Source: Flavobacterium sp. UBA6195 | Lineage (GTDB): Bacteria; Bacteroidota; Bacteroidia; Flavobacteriales; Flavobacteriaceae | Length of the DNA: 28,517 nucleotides | Direction: 5' to 3' | Assembly (NCBI RefSeq): GCF_002422095.1 | Contig: NZ_DITB01000111.1 | Location: 1 to 28,517 of the forward strand | Shown: positions 8,074-15,567 of the stretch, piece after piece | Layout of the letters: the number at the start of each line of letters is the position of its first letter | How positions within the stretch are numbered: the first letter of the stretch is position 1 | Program-made: the position numbers and the translations under genes | Notes under the pieces: generated by a model | Databases searched by the model: none | What the model was told of the DNA's origin: nothing | What the model saw: the letters and a program-made list of their open reading frames with translations, nothing else

Positions 8074-9012
8074 ATGACAATTACACAACTTTACTACGTA
8101 TTAGCAGTTGCCGAACACAAAAACTTCACATTAGCTGCAGAAAAATGTTTTGTTACGCAACCCACTTTGAGTATGCAAATTCAAAAATTAGAAGATGAAT
8201 TGGATATCTTAATTTTTGACCGAAGTAAAAAGCCTATTTTACTTACTGAAGTTGGTGAAAAAATCGTAAACCAAGCAAAAAATATTGTTAACGAGGCAGG
8301 TCGTATTAAAGATATCGTAGATCAACAAAAAGGATATATAGGTGGTGAATTTAAAGTAGGGATAATTCCTACCATTATGCCAACACTTCTTCCGATGTTT
8401 TTAAATAATTTTATAAAAAAATATCCTAAAGTAAATTTGATTATAGAAGAACAAACTACAGAAGAAATTATTAAAAAATTAAAAAACGGTCATCTTGATT
8501 GCGCTATTGCTGCAACACCACTCGAAGAAGAAAATTTAAAAGAAATTGTGCTGTATTATGAACCTTTTGTAGCTTATGTACCTTCTAATCATCCAACAAT
8601 CAACAAGAAAGAAATTGAAATATCAGATTTAGACTTAGATAAAATTTTATTGCTTCAAGATGGACATTGCTTTAGAAATGGAATTTTAAATTTATGCAAA
8701 AACAATAAATTTATTTCCGATGGCTACTTCCAACTTGAAAGCGGGAGCTTTGAAACACTTATTAAATTAGCAGATGAAGGTTTAGGAACTACATTACTAC
8801 CTTATTTACATACGCTAGATTTAAATGAAAAAAGCAAATCAAAACTTAAACCATTTAAAGATCCTAAACCCGCAAGAGAAGTAAGTTTAATTTATCCAAA
8901 AAACGAATTAAAAATTCATATTATCAACGCACTACGAGATACAATTTCAGGCGTTGTTAGAGGAGCAATTGCTTTTAGTGACGTGGAAATCATAAGCCCA
9001 AAATCGAAATAA
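8074..9012 (+). CDS. oxyR: hydrogen-peroxide-sensing LysR-type regulator OxyR
   Basis: LysR-family transcription factor, 312 aa. An N-terminal winged helix-turn-helix (residues ~1-60, FTLAAEKCFVTQPTLSMQIQ) is followed by a LysR substrate-binding-type domain. The redox motif LLQDGHCFRNGILNLCKNN puts cysteines at residues 199 and 208, the same positions as the disulfide-forming pair of E. coli OxyR, which makes OxyR rather than a generic LysR regulator the best call. Divergent from dps across a short intergenic region that probably holds shared regulatory sites. A strong terminator follows. The ATG at 8074 is chosen over upstream in-frame codons that overlap the promoter. Confidence 0.95.
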   Translation: MTITQLYYVLAVAEHKNFTLAAEKCFVTQPTLSMQIQKLEDELDILIFDRSKKPILLTEVGEKIVNQAKNIVNEAGRIKDIVDQQKGYIGGEFKVGIIPTIMPTLLPMFLNNFIKKYPKVNLIIEEQTTEEIIKKLKNGHLDCAIAATPLEEENLKEIVLYYEPFVAYVPSNHPTINKKEIEISDLDLDKILLLQDGHCFRNGILNLCKNNKFISDGYFQLESGSFETLIKLADEGLGTTLLPYLHTLDLNEKSKSKLKPFKDPKPAREVSLIYPKNELKIHIINALRDTISGVVRGAIAFSDVEIISPKSK

Positions 9013-9013
9013 A

Positions 9014-9050
9014 AATAAAAATCCCGAAAGAACTTTCGGGATTTTTTTTA
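9014..9050. terminator. bidirectional terminator between oxyR and the 9048-9242 gene
   Basis: ATCCCGAAAG (9021-9030) and CTTTCGGGAT (9033-9042) form a perfect 10-bp inverted repeat, with T8 to the right and an A-rich stretch to the left. It serves the convergent genes on both sides and overlaps the stop codon of the minus-strand gene. Confidence 0.9.
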
Positions 9051-9242
9051 ATTAATATAAATTAAACATTGTCTTAATTCTGGCTTTTCTTTTGTAAACT
9101 GTAACAGCCATTCTCTTAACTGATCTATCTCGTAAGGAAGTAATACTTGTACAGCTTTTTCTAATTCTTTACAAAATAATTTTGCATCAAAACTCACACG
9201 CTCTAAAATCGATTTCGTGTAAGAAAACATTGATCTAGACAT
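9048..9242 (-). CDS. small conserved-looking cytoplasmic protein, function unknown
   Basis: 64 aa (MSRSMFSYTKSILERVSFDA... ending CLIYIN), no signal peptide or membrane segment, mixed charge, predicted mostly helical. From memory, closely similar short proteins occur in other Flavobacteriaceae, but I cannot name a family. It has its own space: a terminator overlaps its stop, and 133 bp separate it from mnmD. On the minus strand TATCTTTA at 9287-9294 is a 7/8 match to the -7 consensus. Codon use looks like that of its neighbours. Confidence 0.7.
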   Translation of the reverse strand: MSRSMFSYTKSILERVSFDAKLFCKELEKAVQVLLPYEIDQLREWLLQFTKEKPELRQCLIYIN

Positions 9243-9375
9243 AAATTATTAACTTAATTGGTTAGACTAGGGATAAGAACATGTTGTAAAGATAAATAAA
9301 AAAAACTGTTTGAAAAATAATTTATTTACTAAAAAAATGCTAAATTTTTATTAAATTCTTAATTAACAAGAAAAA

Positions 9376-10041
9376 CTATATGCGTTTTATCGCTCGTAAC
9401 ATCTCACGTTTCCCTGGAGCTCCTGGTAGCTTTTCAATTGAAAACCCAACACTTAGCATAGCATTCTTTATTGAAGAACGACAAGCATATGTCACTAAAA
9501 CCCCATTAGGTAAAAGTGCATCAAACATTTTTTTAAAAATAACTTCACTCCACAATTCTGGCTGCAATGGAAATCCGAAAGCATCAAAGTAAATTAAATC
9601 ATATTGCTCTTTATCGTTAATATCTTGAAAAAATTGTTTTCGCTTGGTAAGAATAAATTTTTCAGTAATGTGTTGTTGGCTTTCCCAATCACAAGAATGC
9701 ATCTTATCAAAAACAACTTGATATTGAGTAGCTTTTAATTCGGTAACATAATTCATTTGAGCAATTTCTTCACTAGAAATTGGGTACGCTTCAACTCCAA
9801 CATAATTGACTTTCTCTTTATCTAAAGTTTCCAAAAAAGTAATAAAAGCATTCAAACCTGTACCAAAACCAATTTCTAATAGCGATATTGATTTTTGATT
9901 TTGTAATAAATCCAATCCATTTTTAATAAACACATGTTTCGCTTCCTGAATAGCCCCGTGAGTAGAATGATAGTTCTCATTCCAATCTGGAATTCGTATG
10001 GTAGTGGAACCGTCATCAGTAATAATAATTTCTCTTTTCAT
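9376..10041 (-). CDS. mnmD: tRNA 5-methylaminomethyl-2-thiouridine(34) methyltransferase MnmD
   Basis: SAM-dependent methyltransferase that completes mnm5s2U at the wobble base of tRNAs; equals the N-terminal half of the bifunctional E. coli MnmC. 221 aa. Visible motifs: YHSTHGAIQEAKHVFI (residues 24-39), SAM-binding LLEIGFGTGLNA (54-65), YFDAFGFPLQPELWS and the C-terminal LPGAPGKREMLRA. The FAD-dependent MnmC2 half is absent, as is usual for stand-alone MnmD in Bacteroidetes. Separated from the upstream cytochrome-like gene by a strong terminator; no clear terminator follows it, the 9243-9375 gap being A/T-rich without a convincing hairpin. Confidence 0.93.
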   Translation of the reverse strand: MKREIIITDDGSTTIRIPDWNENYHSTHGAIQEAKHVFIKNGLDLLQNQKSISLLEIGFGTGLNAFITFLETLDKEKVNYVGVEAYPISSEEIAQMNYVTELKATQYQVVFDKMHSCDWESQQHITEKFILTKRKQFFQDINDKEQYDLIYFDAFGFPLQPELWSEVIFKKMFDALLPNGVLVTYACRSSIKNAMLSVGFSIEKLPGAPGKREMLRAIKRI

Positions 10042-10050
10042 AGTAAATTC

Positions 10051-10100
10051 AAAAAAGAAAAGGTTTAAGAATTCGTAATCTAGTTCTTAAACCTTTTTTA
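10051..10100 (-). terminator. rho-independent terminator of the DUF4920/cytochrome operon
   Basis: AAAAGGTTTAAGAA (10058-10071) and its exact reverse complement (10084-10097) form a 14-bp stem with a 12-nt loop; on the minus strand it is followed by TTTTCTTTTTTG. It lies 13 bp after the stop of the gene at 10113-10571. Confidence 0.85.
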
Positions 10101-10112
10101 TTTTAGGAGCAA

Positions 10113-10571
10113 TTACTCAATATATAGCTTCTTAATTTTTGGTATCGGTCCACCGCATTTTACTTCATGGCATTGAATACAAGCATCAATTCCGTTATTA
10201 AAATGTTCCTTGGCGTTTTTCGGATCTTCATAAATCAATTCCTGAGCTTTGATAAATTTAGCTGCTTGTTCCTCAAAAAAAGCATCTTTATCCGTTTCAT
10301 CGGTCATCACTGCTTTGTGAATTTTAATAAAATGTTGTGGAAATTTACCAATGGTATCTCCTTTTATAATACGCTCTTTTAAACGCTGATTATCCACATA
10401 CATTTGCTCCATCAAAGCTGCCATTTCTGACATTTCGTACATTTCAAATCCATCATTATTAACTTTTGAATCGGTTTCACAAGCTTCTTTATCCGTTGCT
10501 TTTTCATCCGCTTTTTTATCACATGAAAAAGATAAAAGAGCAAATAAGCAAAGTAGAAATAACTTTTTCAT
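10113..10571 (-). CDS. class-II cytochrome-c-like lipoprotein
   Basis: 152-aa lipoprotein: signal peptide MKKLFLLCLFALLSFSC with lipobox Cys17. A single haem-binding motif CIQCH (C131, C134, H135) sits near the C-terminus. The preceding part is helical and contains Met-rich MYEMSEMAALMEQMY (residues 44-58), where class-II cytochromes (c556/c-prime type) supply an axial Met. The layout, N-terminal Met helix and C-terminal CxxCH, suggests a four-helix class-II cytochrome c attached to a membrane and facing the periplasm. Two extra Cys (C31, C139) have no assigned role. Its ATG overlaps the stop of the DUF4920 gene by one base (TAATG), implying translational coupling and joint function. The redox partner is unknown. 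Confidence 0.8.
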   Translation of the reverse strand: MKKLFLLCLFALLSFSCDKKADEKATDKEACETDSKVNNDGFEMYEMSEMAALMEQMYVDNQRLKERIIKGDTIGKFPQHFIKIHKAVMTDETDKDAFFEEQAAKFIKAQELIYEDPKNAKEHFNNGIDACIQCHEVKCGGPIPKIKKLYIE

Positions 10572-11062
10572 TACTTAGCAATTAAAACACCATCAGCCAT
10601 AAATGAATACGTCACTTTTGGCGCTACAATACTGTCAATTGCAGCTTGCGATTTTCCAGCGTCTTTAGCATAATGTTTTAAAACATCAACACTTTCAATA
10701 CTTACAAATGCTTTTCCATTTACAATCACTTCTTTGTCTTGTGCATTCTTTGGAACGAAGAAACCATAATCTTTAAATTTAACAAAAGCTTCTTTGTCAT
10801 CCGCTAAATCTAATGTCATCCAACATCCTTTCTTCTGACAAACTTCGTTGATACCCGATTTAAATTTAACTTCTAAAGTATCACCTTCTTTTAAAGTTTT
10901 AAATTTATCCATCATCTCGGCACTTGTTATTGCACCATCTGTTGAAATAGAATCGCCAAAAACAGCATAAGCAATTTTTACTTCTTCTGGCTTAGCTTCT
11001 TGCTTTTTTTCACAACTAACAAACGCTAATGTTAAAAGTGAAAGTGTAACTATATTTTTCAT
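10571..11062 (-). CDS. DUF4920-type lipoprotein
   Basis: 163-aa lipoprotein with signal peptide and lipobox FVSC (Cys17). The mature region AYAVFGDSISTDGAI, then VCQKKGCWMTL (C75, C80, W81) and GKAFVSIESVDVLKHYAKDAG, fits what I recall of DUF4920. The CxxxxCW motif could bind a metal or form a disulfide; this is inference. The start at 11062 is chosen because the longer in-frame TTG start (11086) falls in the promoter -7 box. It is coupled by TAATG to the cytochrome-like lipoprotein downstream, so the pair may act together in periplasmic redox or metal handling. Its function is not known to me. Confidence 0.8.
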   Translation of the reverse strand: MKNIVTLSLLTLAFVSCEKKQEAKPEEVKIAYAVFGDSISTDGAITSAEMMDKFKTLKEGDTLEVKFKSGINEVCQKKGCWMTLDLADDKEAFVKFKDYGFFVPKNAQDKEVIVNGKAFVSIESVDVLKHYAKDAGKSQAAIDSIVAPKVTYSFMADGVLIAK

Positions 11063-11083
11063 ATTATTTGTGAATATTTTCAA

Positions 11084-11091
11084 CAAAAATA
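11084..11091 (-). promoter_or_regulatory. -7 box of the DUF4920/cytochrome operon
   Basis: The minus strand reads TATTTTTG, an exact TAnnTTTG match, 21 bp before the ATG at 11062. No clear TTG at -33. Confidence 0.5.
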
Positions 11092-11227
11092 ACGATATTT
11101 TTTCTATTTTCGGAACTTCAAAAAAAGTTTCGTTTAACTAAGGTTAATATGATTTATCAAAAAGAAATCATTCTTTGTTGTTGATAATTATTTTTCAATA
11201 AGTAAAAATAAAACTTCTTTTTTTTAG

Positions 11228-11235
11228 TAAATTTG
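11228..11235 (+). promoter_or_regulatory. -7 box of ilvE promoter
   Basis: TAAATTTG, exact TAnnTTTG match, 71 bp before the ilvE ATG, giving an untranslated leader of roughly 65 nt. No TTG at the ideal -33 distance. Confidence 0.5.
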
Positions 11236-11251
11236 CAACCAATATCTAAAA

Positions 11252-11272
11252 ATCAACATTTTTTTTGTTGAT
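11252..11272 (+). promoter_or_regulatory. inverted repeat in the ilvE leader
   Basis: ATCAACA (11252-11258) and TGTTGAT (11266-11272) form a 7-bp stem around T7, inside the inferred 5' UTR of ilvE. The right arm with its flank (TTGTTGATAAT) occurs again at 11178-11188, upstream of the -7 box, so a protein-binding site present twice is an alternative to an RNA hairpin. Confidence 0.35.
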
Positions 11273-11306
11273 AATACAAAACTAATTTTATAACAGTTTG
11301 ACCCTA

Positions 11307-12374
11307 ATGGAATTAAAAACTTTAAACGAAATTGAAATTATTTCGGCTCCTCATTCAAAAATCAACGAAGTAGATTTTGAAAACCTAACTTTTGGTAATG
11401 TTTTTACAGACCACATGTTAGTATGCGATTATGTTAATGGAGCATGGCAAAAACCTGTTATAGAACCTTATGCCCCTTTTATGATGGACCCTTCAGCAAA
11501 AGTATTCCACTACGGACAAGCTATTTTTGAAGGAATGAAAGCATACAAAGATCAACAAGATGATGTTTGGTTATTTAGACCTGATGAAAACTTTCACCGT
11601 TTTAATAAAAGTGCAACCCGTATGGCAATGCCTGAAGTTCCTGAAGATGTATTTTTAGGAGGTTTACACCGATTATTAGAAATCGAAAAAGATTGGGTTA
11701 AAAAAGGAAAAGGAAACAGCTTGTATATTCGTCCTTTTATGATTGCTACCGGACATGGTGTAATTGCAGCGCCATCTCAACAATATCGTTTCATGATTAT
11801 TTTATCTCCAGCGCGTTCTTATTATTCTGGTGAAGTAAAAGTAATCATTGCTGAACATTACAGTAGAGCCGCAAACGGAGGTATTGGTGCCGCAAAAGCT
11901 GCAGGAAACTATTCTGCACAATTTTACCCAACAAAATTAGCCAACGAACAAGGTTTCCAACAAATTATTTGGACTGACGATGCTACACATACTAAGTTAG
12001 AAGAAGCAGGAACAATGAACGTATTCTTTAGAATTAATGATACTTTATATACTGCTCCAACAAGCGAAAGAATATTAGATGGTGTTACTCGTAAAAGTGT
12101 TATCGAATTAGCGAAAAGAGAAAACATCAACGTAGAAGTTCGTTCCGTTTTAGTAGCCGAAATTGTTGAAGCTGCTAAAAACGGCTCATTAAAAGAAATT
12201 TTTGGTGCTGGAACAGCTGCCGTAATCAATCCAATTGTTGGATTTTCTTTCCAAGACCAGTATTATGAGTTGCCTAAATTAGAAAATTCTATGGCACTTG
12301 AAATTAAAGAAAAACTAACTAACATTCAATATAAATTAGCCGAAGACACTTTTGGGTGGACGGTTAAGATTTAA
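11307..12374 (+). CDS. ilvE: branched-chain amino acid aminotransferase
   Basis: PLP enzyme transferring the amino group between glutamate and the 2-oxo acids of Leu, Ile and Val. 355 aa, fold-type IV, the ~350-aa branched-chain subgroup: FHYGQAIFEGMKAY (67-80), RPDENFHRFNKSATRM, YIRPFM, the PLP-binding Lys197 in GGIGAAKAAGNY, and EAGTMNVFF. The start at 11307 (MELKTLNE) is preferred to an in-frame TTG at 11298. Single-gene transcript: its own promoter upstream and a strong terminator directly after. No other ilv or leu genes are in the window. The leader carries a small inverted repeat that might be regulatory. Confidence 0.96.
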   Translation: MELKTLNEIEIISAPHSKINEVDFENLTFGNVFTDHMLVCDYVNGAWQKPVIEPYAPFMMDPSAKVFHYGQAIFEGMKAYKDQQDDVWLFRPDENFHRFNKSATRMAMPEVPEDVFLGGLHRLLEIEKDWVKKGKGNSLYIRPFMIATGHGVIAAPSQQYRFMIILSPARSYYSGEVKVIIAEHYSRAANGGIGAAKAAGNYSAQFYPTKLANEQGFQQIIWTDDATHTKLEEAGTMNVFFRINDTLYTAPTSERILDGVTRKSVIELAKRENINVEVRSVLVAEIVEAAKNGSLKEIFGAGTAAVINPIVGFSFQDQYYELPKLENSMALEIKEKLTNIQYKLAEDTFGWTVKI

Positions 12375-12390
12375 GAAAATAACCATTGTA

Positions 12391-12428
12391 AAAAAGTTGC
12401 CTACGAGAACCTCAGGCAACTTTTTTTT
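12391..12428. terminator. bidirectional terminator between ilvE and the MazG-like gene
   Basis: GTTGCCT (12396-12402) pairs with AGGCAAC (12414-12420), bounded by A5 on the left and T9 on the right. It lies between convergent genes and touches the stop codon of the minus-strand gene. Confidence 0.9.
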
Positions 12429-12811
12429 TATTTTAAAATCTCTTCAAAATTAGGCTTGAAGTAATTTGGACCTTTCATAACTTTTCCATCCTCTCGGTAA
12501 ATAGGTTTTCCATCTTCACCTAATTTACTCATATTGGAACGTTGAATTTCATCAAAGACTGCTTCTATTTTATGTTGCAACCCATGCTCTAAAATCGTAC
12601 CACATAAAATATACAGCATATCTCCTAAAGCATCTGCAATTTCAACGATATCATTATTTTGAACCGCTTCTAAATATTCTTCGTTTTCTTCTTTCATCAG
12701 GTTAAAACGAAGTTCGTTTTTTAAAGCACCTAAATCGGCTTTCATTTCTTCACTCACCCCTAAACCATAGGTTTCGTGAAATAACTTTACTGCATTTAAT
12801 TGTTTTTGCAT
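12428..12811 (-). CDS. MazG / PRA-PH-type nucleotide pyrophosphohydrolase
   Basis: 127-aa all-alpha NTP pyrophosphohydrolase-like protein. The Mg-binding signature is complete: EENEEYLEA (residues ~42-50) followed by EIADALGDMLYIL (57-69), i.e. ExxE...ExxD. The C-terminus holds a Lys-Gly-Pro stretch (GKVMKGPNYFKPNF). The family includes phosphoribosyl-ATP pyrophosphatases, dCTPases and house-cleaning MazG enzymes; a his-pathway role is unsupported because no his genes are nearby, so sanitising of non-canonical nucleotides is the more likely role (inference). Monocistronic, converging on ilvE. Confidence 0.85.
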   Translation of the reverse strand: MQKQLNAVKLFHETYGLGVSEEMKADLGALKNELRFNLMKEENEEYLEAVQNNDIVEIADALGDMLYILCGTILEHGLQHKIEAVFDEIQRSNMSKLGEDGKPIYREDGKVMKGPNYFKPNFEEILK

Positions 12812-12864
12812 ATCTTATCATATAAATTTCACTAAATTTAGAAAATTTGATACCATTAAATTAT

Positions 12865-12872
12865 TACTTTTG
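12865..12872 (+). promoter_or_regulatory. -7 box of the small membrane protein gene
   Basis: TACTTTTG, exact TAnnTTTG match, 14 bp before the ATG at 12887. An in-frame GTG at 12872 overlaps its last base and is therefore unlikely to be the start. TTG at 12847-12849 has only a 15-bp spacer. Confidence 0.5.
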
Positions 12873-12886
12873 TGAAAATTTTCAAT

Positions 12887-13075
12887 ATGTTTTCAACAGG
12901 CCAAATCTATTTTGCGATTTTCTTTGTTATTGTCTTTGTAACTACAATGATTATTGTGTATCGAAAAGATTTAAAACAAATGAAACCCTTCTACAAAGGA
13001 ACATACTGGGTATTTTTAGGCTTTTTAGTCTTTATTGGATTACTATTTTTAATAAAAGTTTTGATGAAAGATTAA
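12887..13075 (+). CDS. small two-helix membrane protein, function unknown
   Basis: 62 aa beginning MFSTGQIYFAIFF. Two hydrophobic segments (residues ~5-23 and ~41-58) are joined by a basic loop YRKDLKQMKPFYKGTYW, giving a hairpin topology with the loop predicted in the cytoplasm. From memory near-identical short proteins are widespread in Flavobacterium, but no function is assigned. It has its own -7 box. A longer overlapping ORF in another frame (12847-13113) is judged a shadow because this frame has the coherent membrane layout and fits the promoter. Confidence 0.8.
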   Translation: MFSTGQIYFAIFFVIVFVTTMIIVYRKDLKQMKPFYKGTYWVFLGFLVFIGLLFLIKVLMKD

Positions 13076-13089
13076 TTTTCTTACTTTTG
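13061..13089 (+). promoter_or_regulatory. promoter of the SRPBCC/GyrI-like gene
   Basis: TTG (13061-13063), an 18-bp spacer, then TACTTTTG (13082-13089), close to the Bacteroidetes TTG-N19-TAnnTTTG pattern; the ATG is at 13110. Confidence 0.6.
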
Positions 13090-13109
13090 ATAAAACGCAA
13101 TGCGCTACA

Positions 13110-14141
13110 ATGAGAATTTTAAAATACATATTACTTCTTTTACTCCTTTTATGCGTTGCCTTCCTTGTTTTTGTGGTAACTCAAAAAGGGGAATACAAAA
13201 TTGTACGTTCAAAAGAAATTAAAATTGAAAAAGATATAGTTTTCAATTTTGTAACTGATTCCTCTTCCTATCAAGATTGGTCTCCATGGAAATCAGATGA
13301 AGCGAATTTTAAAAATATAAAAATCACTCCAAACGATAGTTTAACACAAAACATATTTATTTCTGAAATCAAAAATGAATCCCTAATGCAATTTCAAAAA
13401 ACCAATAATGGTGTTTTGATTACTTGGGAATTAAATGGTAAATTAAATTTTAATCTAAAACTACTATGTGTTCTTAAAGGTGGTGTGGATTATGTAATTG
13501 GAAATAAGTTAGAAGAAGGTTTAGAAAATATAGATACTTACTTAGTCAAAGAATTAAAAACGTACAATATCAAAATTAATGGATTGGTTACAAAACACAT
13601 GACCAACTATATCCAACAAATTGATACTTGTAATGCAGCCGATTTTCAAAAAGTGTCTAAAGCAATGTTGCAAAACATGTTATATTTTGTAGAAAAAAAT
13701 GATATCGAAATTTTAGGATTGCCTTTTATTACATATGAAAGTGTCAAACCCAATAACAAAGAAATCATTTTTGCTATGTGCGTTCCCGTTGAAGAAGAAA
13801 TTCTTACTACACCTGGAAGTGAAATTTCTGGCGGTCATTTCGATGAATTTTTAGCAGTAAAAACTACTTTAACTGGTGATTATTCGCATCGTAAAGAGGC
13901 TTGGAATAAAGCTAAAAATTATGCCCGAAAAAACAAATTAAACGAAGATACTAACGGAAAATTTATTGAAGTATACAAAACAAGTTTACCTAAAGAACGT
14001 AAACCTTCTAAATGGATTACAGAATTATATTTACCGGTGAAGAAAAAAACATTCACACCTAAACCAAAAACGGAAACAACTCAGGATAACCTAGAAAACA
14101 CAACTGAGACGAATACATCAACTAAACAAACTGAAAAATAA
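13110..14141 (+). CDS. membrane-anchored SRPBCC + GyrI-like domain protein
   Basis: 343 aa. Residues ~4-24 are one transmembrane anchor (ILKYILLLLLLLCVAFLVFV). Residues ~30-160 resemble an SRPBCC/START-like fold (IVRSKEIKIEKDIVFNFVTD, then YQDWSPW). Residues ~195-310 resemble the GyrI-like/effector-binding domain (LGLPFITYESV, GGHFDEFLAVKTTLTG, ITELYLPVK). The last ~30 residues are a low-complexity Thr/Asn/Lys/Glu tail. Both folds bind small hydrophobic or drug-like molecules in other proteins, so ligand binding at the cell envelope is a reasonable guess; no ligand can be named. Own promoter and terminator; not part of an operon. Confidence 0.8.
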   Translation: MRILKYILLLLLLLCVAFLVFVVTQKGEYKIVRSKEIKIEKDIVFNFVTDSSSYQDWSPWKSDEANFKNIKITPNDSLTQNIFISEIKNESLMQFQKTNNGVLITWELNGKLNFNLKLLCVLKGGVDYVIGNKLEEGLENIDTYLVKELKTYNIKINGLVTKHMTNYIQQIDTCNAADFQKVSKAMLQNMLYFVEKNDIEILGLPFITYESVKPNNKEIIFAMCVPVEEEILTTPGSEISGGHFDEFLAVKTTLTGDYSHRKEAWNKAKNYARKNKLNEDTNGKFIEVYKTSLPKERKPSKWITELYLPVKKKTFTPKPKTETTQDNLENTTETNTSTKQTEK

Positions 14142-14166
14142 AACCCGATTTTCATCGGGTTTTGTT
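14141..14166. terminator. bidirectional terminator
   Basis: AAACCCGAT and ATCGGGTTT form a 9-bp stem with a TTTC loop, followed by a T-rich run; it lies between the convergent genes ending at 14141 and 14167. Confidence 0.88.
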
Positions 14167-14889
14167 TTATTTATTCTTTCCTATCAAATATTTTACCACT
14201 GTTTCAGCAGCATGCAAACCAAACAAAGCGGGCATCCAGCTATTCGTACCATAAAACGACTTTTTAAAGTTAGATCCGTCTGTCATTTTTACGCTATCAT
14301 AATCGGGTCTTTCAAAGGAGTAAACTACTTTTACACCACTCGAAATTCCTTCTAATTTTAAACGTTTTCTCACCTGTTTCGCTAACGGACAATAATCGGT
14401 TTTACTGATGTCTTTCACACGCACTTTTTCAGCTTCAAACTTACCTCCTGCGCCCATATTACTAATAACTTTCACTTTCTTGCGTTTACAAGCTACTATC
14501 AAATTGATTTTTGGTGTTAAGCTATCGATACAATCTAAAACGTAATCAAATTCAGGAGTAACCAATTCAAAAGCGCGCTCTGGTGATAAAAACTCTTCAA
14601 TGCGTGTTAATTTTAAATCGGGATTAATATCCATCAATCGGTCGCCAACAATTTTTACTTTGGGTTGTCCAACCGTACTATGCAAAGCAGGTAATTGACG
14701 ATTAATATTCGTAATGTCTACTACGTCACCATCTACAATAGTCATTTTTCCTACACCAGCTCGAGCTAAAAATTCGGCTGCAAAACTCCCTACTCCACCT
14801 AATCCAACCACCAAAACATTGGCGTTTTCTAATCGTTGAATACCTTCTTCTTTAAATAGCAATACTGCTCTTTCTTTCCACTTTGCCAT
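14167..14889 (-). CDS. tcdA: tRNA threonylcarbamoyladenosine dehydratase
   Basis: E1-like ThiF-fold ATPase that cyclises t6A to ct6A at position 37 of ANN-decoding tRNAs. 240 aa. The nucleotide-binding VVGLGGVGSFAAEFLARAGV (residues 27-46) is followed by DGDVVDITNINRQ, DCIDSLTPK and a C-terminal tail, all as in TcdA/CsdL and unlike MoeB or ThiF, which also lack the YxxFERPDYDSVK region seen here. Last gene of a probable operon: 30-bp gap after the TatD-like gene, which itself overlaps the DUF1684 gene. No CsdA/CsdE neighbours. Confidence 0.93.
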   Translation of the reverse strand: MAKWKERAVLLFKEEGIQRLENANVLVVGLGGVGSFAAEFLARAGVGKMTIVDGDVVDITNINRQLPALHSTVGQPKVKIVGDRLMDINPDLKLTRIEEFLSPERAFELVTPEFDYVLDCIDSLTPKINLIVACKRKKVKVISNMGAGGKFEAEKVRVKDISKTDYCPLAKQVRKRLKLEGISSGVKVVYSFERPDYDSVKMTDGSNFKKSFYGTNSWMPALFGLHAAETVVKYLIGKNK

Positions 14890-14919
14890 ATAGGTTGAAT
14901 CGTTAAATTGGTTAATTGT

Positions 14920-15567
14920 TTAACTGAAAATCCTTGAAAAATTAGCAAAAACAATCGCTTTCATCTCTTCTACCGAAATTCCTTTTATCGCAGCCGCTTT
15001 TTCATAGACTTGATAAATGGATTCTTCAATCGTGTCCGTTTCTAATAAAATTTGATTTTCGGGTGCAAAAATAAACACTTTTTCTAAATCTGGATTACGA
15101 AGTAAGTATTTTCCAAACGATAAATAAAATCCGTTTTTGAGAAGAGATTGCGCCACTTGTTCGTTTTTTGAAAAACCATGAATAATCATTGGGTTCTCAA
15201 TTTTCATTTCTTTCTTGATGGCAATCACTTCATCATAAGCCGCCACACAATGTAAAACGACAGGTTTATTCGTTAGCTTTACGATTTCTAATTGCTGTTT
15301 AAAAACTGAAATTTGTAAATCTAAAGGGATTTCAATCCGTTTATCTAATCCGCATTCTCCTAATGCTAAACAATCTGATAATTGCAACTTTTCTTTAATA
15401 ATTTCCAAATCGGTTTCTAAACGATTTTCATCAATATACCAAGGATGAATTCCAATAGAATAATTTGGAACTGAAGCATCAAATTCCCACGGATATTGAT
15501 TTACCACTTCCATCACATCCGAAAAATTTGAAAATTGGTGCGTATGTAAATTGATGAATTTAGTCAT
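14920..15567 (-). CDS. TatD-family metal-dependent hydrolase
   Basis: TIM-barrel hydrolase, 215 aa, shorter than the ~260 aa of E. coli TatD. Metal ligands visible: H8 and H10 (INLHTHQ), E71 (LGECGLDK), H106 (VLHCVAA), H130 (IIHGFSK) and D178 (LLETDT). TatD proteins are Mg-dependent 3'-5' exonucleases/DNases or D-aminoacyl-tRNA deacylases in different lineages; the substrate is not readable here. The start overlaps the end of the DUF1684 gene by 8 bp, indicating translational coupling. The short form lacks some of the barrel loops but keeps the full metal site, so it should be active. Confidence 0.9.
   Translation of the reverse strand: MTKFINLHTHQFSNFSDVMEVVNQYPWEFDASVPNYSIGIHPWYIDENRLETDLEIIKEKLQLSDCLALGECGLDKRIEIPLDLQISVFKQQLEIVKLTNKPVVLHCVAAYDEVIAIKKEMKIENPMIIHGFSKNEQVAQSLLKNGFYLSFGKYLLRNPDLEKVFIFAPENQILLETDTIEESIYQVYEKAAAIKGISVEEMKAIVFANFSRIFS

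Noticed and set aside
11063..11086. Longer N-terminus of the DUF4920 lipoprotein from a TTG at 11086
   Set aside because: It would lie inside the -7 box and displace the signal peptide from the N-terminus.
12847..13113. 88-aa ORF overlapping the small membrane protein
   Set aside because: Different frame from the two-helix protein, starts upstream of the -7 box and has no coherent protein features.
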